Source of the DNA: Dysidea avara
Lineage: Eukaryota > Porifera > Demospongiae > Dictyoceratida > Dysideidae
DNA: 64,000 nucleotides
Reading direction: 5' to 3'
NCBI RefSeq assembly: GCF_963678975.1
Contig: NC_089274.1
Span: forward strand, 46,034,075 to 46,098,074
Below, piece after piece: positions 56,618-64,000 of the stretch. The notes beneath the pieces were generated by a model. It was given only the letters and a program-made list of their open reading frames with translations. It was not told the origin of the DNA and searched no databases. Numbering within the stretch: position 1 is the first letter of the stretch; every line of letters begins with the position of its first letter. Both the position numbers and the translations under genes were made by a program.

Positions 56618-56933
56618 TCCAAAACAGCCAAGCTGCAAAAAAGGTGTGCGGCCCTCAGAAAGGCTATGGTGAAAAAAGATGTGAAATCCAAGGTGGCGGC
56701 CAAGAAATGGCTGTGATGGTAGGTTAATGGTAAAAATTTTAATAACGACAATTCAGGTGAATTTTTGTGCCGCTTCACAAAATTTACCTAAATTGTCATT
56801 ATTAAAATTTTTACCATTAACCTACCATCACAGCCATTTCTTGGCCGCCACCTTGGATTTCACATCTTTTTTCACCATAGCCTTTCTGAGGGCCGCACAC
56901 CTTTTTTGCAGCTTGGCTGTTTTGGAATAGATT
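56618..56933. repeat. Foldback with ~145-bp arms
   Basis: 'ccaaaacagccaagctgc...gatggtaggttaatggta' mirrored to 'taccattaacctaccatc...gcagcttggctgttttgg'. Centre 'aattcaggtgaatttttgtg'. Compensated differences from other copies (such as gc/gc near the tips) suggest the arms are kept alike within a copy. Confidence 0.9.
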
Positions 56934-57093
56934 TCATTTCTTTTTGTATTTGTATACCCCAAAGCCGGCCTATGGCCAGCTTTAGGACTTTTTTAACCTA
57001 TGTTTTTTTCTTTACTACAGGAAGAAGAAAAGATGAAGTAGATGTACTTTAAATATTTTATCAGTAAATGTACAAATTATATATATAATACAT

Positions 57094-57334
57094 ATGTGAC
57101 CGGATTTGCGAAAAGGGGTCTTCCACACACATCCAATTTGCCAACTTTGACAATTGATAACTTCAGATTGGAAAGAACTATTGCCTTGAACGTTGGGCAG
57201 TGGTGAGCACCACTATAGCTGAATACATGGTGAAATTTTCAGGTTAATATGTTACTTGAACACTGAGTTATGGTCTCCAACGTTTACGGAATTGGATGTG
57301 TGTGGAAGACCCCTTTTCGCAAATCTAGTGACAT
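57094..57334. mobile_element. MITE with ~44-bp TIRs inside the Helitron-like element
   Basis: 'tgtgaccggatttgcgaaaa', then 'ggggtcttccacacacatcc', is mirrored at the right end ('tgtgtggaagacccc', 'cgcaaatctagtgaca'). The copy at 18490-18530 lacks it and reads straight through 'atacatatatttattac', giving an empty site. It is about 240 bp with no coding. Confidence 0.88.
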
Positions 57335-57344
57335 ATATTGATTA

Positions 57345-60300
57345 CAGAAATCTCCATGGTGGTTTCTTTGTAACTGAACACTCTACAAGGTGACTTCTTC
57401 TAATTGCTCTCTCTACAGGGTGAATTGTTTGTAGCTGAACGATCTACAAGGTAACTTCTTCTAGCTGATCTCTCTACAGGGTGATGTGTTTGTAGCTGAA
57501 TTCTGTACAGGTGATTTGTTTGCAGCGGAGCTCTTTACAGAATGGTTTCTTTGTAGCTGAACTCTCTAAAAGGTAACTTCTTCTAACTGATCTTTCTACA
57601 GGGCAATTTGTTTCTGGCAGAATTTTCTACAGGGTGATTTCTTTGCAGCTGAACTCTCTACATGGTGGTTTCTTTGTAGCTGAACTCTCTACAAGTTAAT
57701 TTCTTCTAGCTGATCTCTCTACAGGGAGATTTGTTTGTAGCTGAACTATCTACAAGGTAACTTCTTATAGCTGATCTCTCTACAGGGTGATTTGTTCGTA
57801 GCTGAATTGTGTACAGGTGATTGGTTTGCAGCTGAGCTCTTTACAAAATGGTTTCTTTGTAGCTGAACTCTCTCCAAGGTAACTTCTTCTAACTGATCTT
57901 TCTACAGGGTGATTTGTTTGTAGCTGAACTATCTACAAGGTAATTTCTTCTAGCTGATCTCTCTACAGGGTGATTTGTTTGTAGCTGAATTCTGTACAGA
58001 TGATTTGTTTGCAGCTGAGCTCTTTACAGAATGGTTTCTTTGTAGCTGAACTCTCTACAGGGTGATTTGTTTGTAGCTGAAATCCGTACAAGGTAACTTC
58101 TTCTAGCTGATCTTTCTACAGGGCGATTTGTTTGTAGCTGAGTTCTCTACAGGGTGCTTGTTTGCAGCTGAATTCTCTACATGGTGGTTTCTTTATAGCT
58201 CTTCTTCTAGCTGATCTCTCTACAGGGTGATTTGTTTGTAGCTGAACTCTCTACAGGTGATTTGTTTGTAGCTGAACTCTCTACAAGGCGATACTTCTAG
58301 GTGATCTCTCTACAGGATTCCTTGTTTCTAACTGAACTCTCAACAGGGTGATCTGTTCATAGCTGAACTTTCTACTGGGTGATTTGTTTGCAGCTGAACT
58401 CTCTAAATGGTGGTTTCTTTGGAGCTGAACTCTCTACAATGTGACTTCTTCTAGCTGAACTCTCTACAAGGTGACTTGTTTCTAGCTGATCTCTCTACGG
58501 GGTGACTTGTTTCTAGCTGAACTCTCTACCAGTGATTTGTTTGTAGCTGAACTCTCTACATGGTGGTTTCTTTGTAGCTGAACTCTCTACAAGGTAACTA
58601 CTTCTAGCTGATCTTTATACACTGCATATTTGTTTGTAGCTGAGTTCTCTACAGGGTGATTTGTTTGAAGCTGAACTCTCTACATGGGAGTTTCATTGTA
58701 GCTGAACTCTCTACAATGTGACTTCTTCTAGCTGAACTCTCTACAGGGTGATTTGTTTCTAGCTGAACTCTCTACAGGTGATTTGTTTGCAGCTGAACTC
58801 TTTACATGGTGGTTGCTTTGTAGCTGAACTCTCTAAAAGGTGACTTCTTCTAGCTGAACTCTCTACAGGATGATTTGTTTGTAGCTGAACTCTCTACATG
58901 ATGATTTCTTTGTAGCTGAACCCTCTACAGGGTGATTTGTTTGTAGCTGAAATCCCTACAAGGTAACTTCTTCTAGCTGATCTTTCTACAGGGCGATTTG
59001 TTTGTAGCTGAGTTCTCTACAGGGTGATTTGTTTGCAGCTGAACTCTCTACGTGGTAGTTTCTTTGTAGCTGAACTCTCTACAATGTGACTTCTTCTAGC
59101 TGAACTCTCTACAGGGTGACTTGTTTTTAGCTGATCTCTCTACAGGGTGACTTGTTTCTAGCTGAACTCTCTACAGGTGATTTGTTTGCAGCTGAACTCT
59201 CTACATGGTGGTTTCTTTGTAGCTGAACACTCTACAAGGTAACTTCTTCTAGCTGAGCTTTCTACAGGATGATTTGTTTGTAGCTGAATTCTCTACAGGG
59301 TGATTTATTTGCAGCTGAACTCTCTACAAGGTGACTTCTTCTAGCTGAACTCTCTACAGAGTGATTGATTTTTTTGCAGCTGAACTCTCTACATGGTGGT
59401 TTCTTTGTAACTGAACTCTCTACAGTGTGATTTGTTTGTAGCTGAACTCTTTACAGGGTGATCTGTTCGTAGCTGAACTCCCTATAAGGTAACTTCTTCT
59501 AGCTAATCTTTCTACAGGGCGATTTGTTTGTAGTTGAGTTCTCTACAGGGTGATTTGTTTGCAGCTGAACTCTCTACATGGTGGTTTCTTTGTAGCTGAA
59601 CTCTCTACAATGTGACTTCTTCTAGCTGATCTCTCTACAGGGTGACTTGTTTCTAGCTGAACTCTCTACAGGTGATTTGTTTGCAGCTGAACTCTCTACA
59701 TGGTGGTTTCTTTGTAACTGAACTCCCTGCAAGGTGACTTCTTCTAGCTGATCTCTCTACAGGACGATTTGTTTGTAGCTGAACTCTCTACATGATGGTT
59801 TCTTTGTAGCTGAACTCTCTACAAGGTGATTTCTTCTATAGCTGATCTTTCTACAGGGTGATTTGTTTGTAGCTGAACTCTCTACAAGGTAACTTCTTCT
59901 AGGTGATCTCTCTACAGGACAATTTGTTTGTAGCTGAACTCTCACATGACTGTTTCTTTGAAGCTGAACTCTCTACAAGGTGATTTCTTCTAGCTGATCT
60001 TTCTACAGGGTGATTTGTTTGTAGCAGAACTCTCTACAAGGAAACTTCTTCTAGCTGATCTCTCTACAGGGAGATTTGTTTGTAGCTGAACTCTCTACAC
60101 GTGATTTGTTTGCGGCTGAATTCTCTACATGATGGTTTCTTTGTAGCTGAACTCTCTACAAGGTAACTTCTTCTAGCTGATCTCTCTACAGGGTGAATTG
60201 TTTGTAGCTGAACGATCTACAATGTAACTTCTTCTAACTGATCTCTCTACAGGGTGATTTGTTTGTAGCTGAACTCTCTACAAGGAAACCTCTTTTAACT

Positions 60301-61170
60301 GAGCTCTGTACAGGGTGAATTGTTTGTAGCTGAACTATCTACAAGGTAACTTCTTCTAGCTGATCTCTCTACAGGATGATTTGTTTGTAGCTGAACTATC
60401 TACAAGGTAACTTCTTCTAACTGATCTCTCTACAGGGTGATTTGTTTGTAGCTGAACTCTCTACAAGGAAACCTCTTTTAACTGAGCTCTGTACAGGGTG
60501 AATTGTTTGTAGCTGAACTATCTACAAGGTAACTTCTTCTAGCTGATCTCTCTACAGGATGATTTGTTTGTAGCTGAACTATCTACAAGGTAACTTCTTC
60601 TAACTGATCTCTCTACAGGGTGATTTGTTTGTAGCTGAACTCTCTACAAGGAAACCTCTTTTAACTGAGCTCTGTACAGGGTGAATTGTTTGTAGCTGAA
60701 CTATCTACAAGGTAACTTCTTCTAGCTGATCTCTCTACAGGATGATTTGTTTGTAGCTGAACTATCTACAAGGTAACTTCTTCTAGCTGATCTCTCTACA
60801 GGGCGATTTGTTTGTAGCTGAATTCTGTATAGGTGATTTGTTTGCAGCTGAGCTCTTTACAGAATGGTTTCTTTGTAGCTGAACTCTCTACAAGGTAACT
60901 TCTTCTAGCTGATGTATCTACAGGGTCACTAGTTTGTAGCTGAATTCTCTACATGGTGGTTTCTTTGTAACTGAACTATCTACAAGGTGACATCTTCTAA
61001 CTGATCTTTCAACAGGGTGATTTGTTTGTAACTGAACTCTCTACAAGAAAACTTCTTCTAACTGATGTCTGAACAGGGTGAATTGTTTGTAGCTGAACTC
61101 TCTACAGGGTAACTTGTTTGTAGCTGATCTCTATACAGGTTACTTATTTCTAACTGATCTCTTGAATTCT
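57345..61170. repeat. Minisatellite, ~31-bp units, with 183-bp higher-order repeat
   Basis: Units of the type 'tgtagctgaactctctacaa' and 'ctagctgatctctctacagg'. From about 60238 to 60780 a block of six units (183 bp, marked by 'aaggaaacctcttttaactg' at 60283, 60466 and 60649) repeats three times almost unchanged, a sign of recent unequal exchange or slippage. It is the same satellite as 16500-18490 in the opposite orientation. Confidence 0.95.
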
Positions 61171-62019
61171 GTTCAGGGTGACTGCTCTATTAGGATGACT
61201 GCTCTATTAGAGTATCTCGATCTCGCACTTGCTACACCAAGTTGGATTTCGTGTTATAACTCCGTGGCTTTAAGTCTGATTCTTCTACACCATTGAAGAG
61301 CCTTTCTAAGATGATTACTCCATCTGTACAGTGAATTTCAAAGCATTACCCCAAGCGGTTTATCTGGTAGGTGTGGCAAGTATTCGTTTTTTATTAGCTA
61401 ATCTCGGTTGCGCAATTGTTACACACTGTTCGTTTTGTTGTTGTATCTTCCTGGTTTTTAGCTCGATTTCTTTCAAACCATAAAAGGTTTGAGGTTCAAT
61501 AGTTAACCTATTCACCCACCGATTTTCAGCTTCTTCCCATACGCGGTTTACCCTGTAGGCGTGACAACATATTGGTGTTATTTTTCGTGCATAATTGCTC
61601 ATAACTCTTTGCCTGTTTATGGTATTCCAGCCAAAGTTGGTACCGAGATGCGCCTTTATACCCCCCTTCTGTGTGCCAAATTTCAAGGTAATCGGATAAC
61701 GCGTTCGCGTTTTATAGCAGTTTTTGTAAGTGTGCGAAAAGAGGAAGAAAAATAAGAAGAAAAAAAAAACCGAAGAAACTGAGCCAATTTTTGAAGTCGC
61801 ATATCTCGGGAACGCGAGAAGCGATTTCGCTCAAATTTAGAATGTAGAGTGCTGCAGTTGGAGGGAATGTACACAGCAAAATTCGTCTTGTTTCATCAAG
61901 GCAGCACAGAGCTACGGAGGTGCGAAAATTGTGTTTTCTTTCTTCCTGTCAATATACTCACGGGGTTGCGCGCCGGCTTCTTGGGCCGCACGACACACTA
62001 CCGTGTGTCTTGATCTATT

Positions 62020-62900
62020 ATATACTTAAACTCTCAGCACGCAGTCAGCTACAGCCATTCTCCCATACCCAAAACATAAAATATATATTGTCAAACATGT
62101 ACATGCATATGAACAACTTCAACCATACAAAATCACAAAAAGTAGTTTCATACTATAGCAGTTTCAAAAGAAGCTGGCTAAGATCAATAGGACTATAGAT
62201 ATACTAACACCAAGTACGTATATTGTATAGGTCAGTTATGGTAGGATGCCCAATTGACCCCTTTACATGGTGTTAGCAATGCCACTGGACTAGATTACTA
62301 TGTGTGACTTAGAGTTGATATTTCACTAGTTTTCAATTGTGGTTTGAAAATTTTTTCCCTTGACCATTGGTTTGGTACGAATTTGGTGGCTTTGACCTGT
62401 GACTTGTAAGAGTTTGTCTTGTTTGCCTTGACCTGTGACATGAACAAGCGATTTTGAAGGTGAGCTTATTCGGTAACAATGGCCAGTGATAGCTACAGTT
62501 GTTTCACTTCGACTTAGCTCACCACTATAGGATACTGAGTAGTTTGCAAAGACCAAGGTAGGTATTAGATCAAGGAGGTGTCATGTAGGTACGCGCTGTA
62601 GGTATGTAGATCTGCGACCATGGTCAAAATCTTTACCGACCCAAATTTCACTTTGACCTGTGACTATGCGTCTTTTTCAACCTTTGACCGGTGACTTAGC
62701 AACGATAATTCAGTACTTTTCGATTGTGGGTTACCCTTGACCGTTGACTTGGCACGAATTTGGTGGCCTTGACCTTTGACTGCAGCTGCAGATCTACCTA
62801 CAGTGAGTGCCTGTGTGTCATCAGACATGTTGCAGAATGACTCCCTCTCAACTTAGCCTCTTAGTTCCTCAGTTGCAGGGTCTGTCCACTGCATGGCGCC
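62020..62900. other. Intergenic block paralogous to 43920-44580, rich in TTGACC motifs
   Basis: It matches the A-B spacer up to the Harbinger insertion site. It also contains about 230 bp (62570-62830) not present there, with repeated 'ttgacc(t/g)(g/t)tgac' sequences. A small frame at 62326-62556 on minus is the partner of 44214-44474. No gene is called. Confidence 0.45.
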
Positions 62901-63709
62901 GGACTGCCTAACTATGAAAACAGCTAATGATAAGCCGAACTCTAAGCTCTCCCATGCTCGCTCCCATGGAACAGTAAAATAGTGGCTCCGCCCCTATATA
63001 TTCTTTTCGTGCCAGCCATTGGTTTCAACTGCAACTGTCACGATGGAGCTAGCTAACATGAAGAAAGCCAGACTCCACCCATTGAATTTTGATATTTTTA
63101 GTGCCTTCCGACGTGTCTGACCACATCAACACAGAACACTTATTACGAGACAACAATAGTTCTAACCAGAGAATACTCCCTTTAAATCATGATCAGCAGC
63201 ATAAAGTTCTTACGGCTTCTTCTACGCACAGTCACGTGCTTTTCCTTTTCCAGCTGCGTTAGCAACCACTAAATCTCATTATTTGCACTTTAATTAATTC
63301 TGACGTCACACAAGTCACGTACTTGTACACCGCAATAAAAATGACCTTTGCTACTGAACTCTTCTACTTTTTGCAGACACCAGATAGCTATATTCCTAAC
63401 AACATGCAGTTCACTATATAGACTAGGCTTCAGTCAGACTAGGCTATAGTATGATTATAAATGTAGTGACCATGCATGAACTATCCCCTACCTCCTCATC
63501 ATTTCATCCTAGCTCCAATTGGATATATGATATGATCACTAGGTATACATATAACAATTTAGCAAAAGTATTCTATGTAATCAGTGTTTTTGGTCAAAAG
63601 GTACAGTTTAGCTACTTATAGTATTTGATTAAAATTATGTCAATACGGCCATACGCTACTCAATGTATACAGGTTGATTCGTTGTGTATAAATGTGTAAA
63701 TGTATTTTG

Positions 63710-64000
63710 TCAGACTTGCTTGTACTGACACTGCAGGTCATAATACAGGTTGAAAGTACATTCCAAAGGAGCTCCCAACTTCATACCATCTTCACCAGCA
63801 ACTTGTTTATCCTCATCAGACCAACCCAACAGGTAGTTACCATTACCAGCTAATAACTTTGTGATATGTCCAAACTGTGGTCTTGATCTTGGATCAGGAT
63901 GCCTAGAAATCAAAATGCCAATAAAAACAGTATGGAAATGTTGATACTTATATGGATTTCTTCTACATACCAACACTTGATCATTACTCTGTATATGGTT
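63710..64000 (-). CDS. Gene C: receptor tyrosine kinase paralogue, 3' end only
   Basis: The last exon, 63902-63710 (acceptor GATTTCTAG), reads 'HPDPRSRPQFGHITKLL', 'GNGNYLLGWSDEDKQVAGED', 'LGAPLECTFNLYYDLQCQ' and ends 'YKQV' with a TGA stop. It contains the subdomain XI Arg that gene B has lost. Part of the previous exon (63971 to the window edge, 'IYRVMIKCW') is visible with donor GTATG. The kinase body, ectodomain and start lie to the right of the window. The short tail after the kinase ends in 'NLYYDLQC', with a possible phosphotyrosine. Nothing visible is damaged. Confidence 0.85.
   Translation of the reverse strand, partial: NHIQSNDQVLVCRRNPYKYQHFHTVFIGILISRHPDPRSRPQFGHITKLLAGNGNYLLGWSDEDKQVAGEDGMKLGAPLECTFNLYYDLQCQYKQV

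Larger units (their letters stand above)
56614..62014 (+). mobile_element. Large Helitron-like non-autonomous element with 3.8 kb minisatellite
   Basis: In the A-B spacer the sequence runs uninterrupted 'attctataattatctatatatgctt' (about 43897-43920, read in pieces). Here the same flanks are separated by 5.4 kb that begins 'atctaatccaaaacagcc' and ends 'cgtgtgtcttgat'. Order inside: foldback (56618-56933), 'aaagccggcctatggcc' hairpin, minisatellite (57345-61170, with a MITE at 57094), 'tctattagagtatctcgatc', interior, terminal hairpin 'cacactaccgtgtg'. There is no Rep/helicase frame, so it would be mobilised in trans. The Helitron/Helentron class is inferred from structure, not from an enzyme. 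Confidence 0.75.

Overview
This is intron-rich, repeat-rich eukaryotic DNA. It most likely comes from a sponge (demosponge); this is inferred from the protein types, because no phylogenetic marker is present. The evidence is a minus-strand receptor tyrosine kinase (RTK) family with many complement-control (CCP/Sushi) domains, a lineage-restricted cysteine-poor extracellular domain, and short GT-AG exons embedded in many short DNA transposons. No bacterial operon, rRNA or convincing functional tRNA was seen.

The window holds three tandem paralogues, all on the minus strand. Gene A (35952 leftward, running off the left edge) has a signal-peptide exon, one 167-codon extracellular-domain exon and twelve Sushi exons with 17 CCP domains. 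All of its introns are phase 1 and no broken exon was found. Its membrane and cytoplasmic parts would lie left of base 1. Gene B (54164 to 48643) has the same signal exon and extracellular-domain exon, followed directly by juxtamembrane and kinase exons. It has no Sushi exons and no visible transmembrane segment, and a 10-base deletion frameshifts the last kinase exon, so it looks like a recently broken RTK copy. Gene C enters at the right edge: only its last kinase exon, which is intact, and part of the exon before it are in the window.

The A-B and B-C intergenic regions (36.0-48.6 kb and 54.2-63.7 kb) are copies of one another and differ mainly by insertions and deletions. Comparing them gives empty sites that define several mobile elements: a 3.3 kb PIF/Harbinger element with a decayed transposase and a Myb/SANT-like accessory gene (44.58-47.87 kb), and a 5.4 kb Helitron-like element carrying a 3.8 kb minisatellite (56.6-62.0 kb). 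Other copies of that Helitron-like family lie at 15.7-19.0, 31.5-34.4 (two head to tail), 36.1-37.4 and 37.7 kb.

The rest of the window consists of introns and spacers with hAT elements showing perfect 8-bp target duplications (13.38, 22.01 and 39.30 kb, one nested in another), foldback elements, pogo-like MITEs, tRNA-derived SINE-like heads, microsatellites, and unassigned AT-rich sequence. Exon coordinates come from splice consensus, phase agreement and paralogue comparison made by eye; no transcript data were available.
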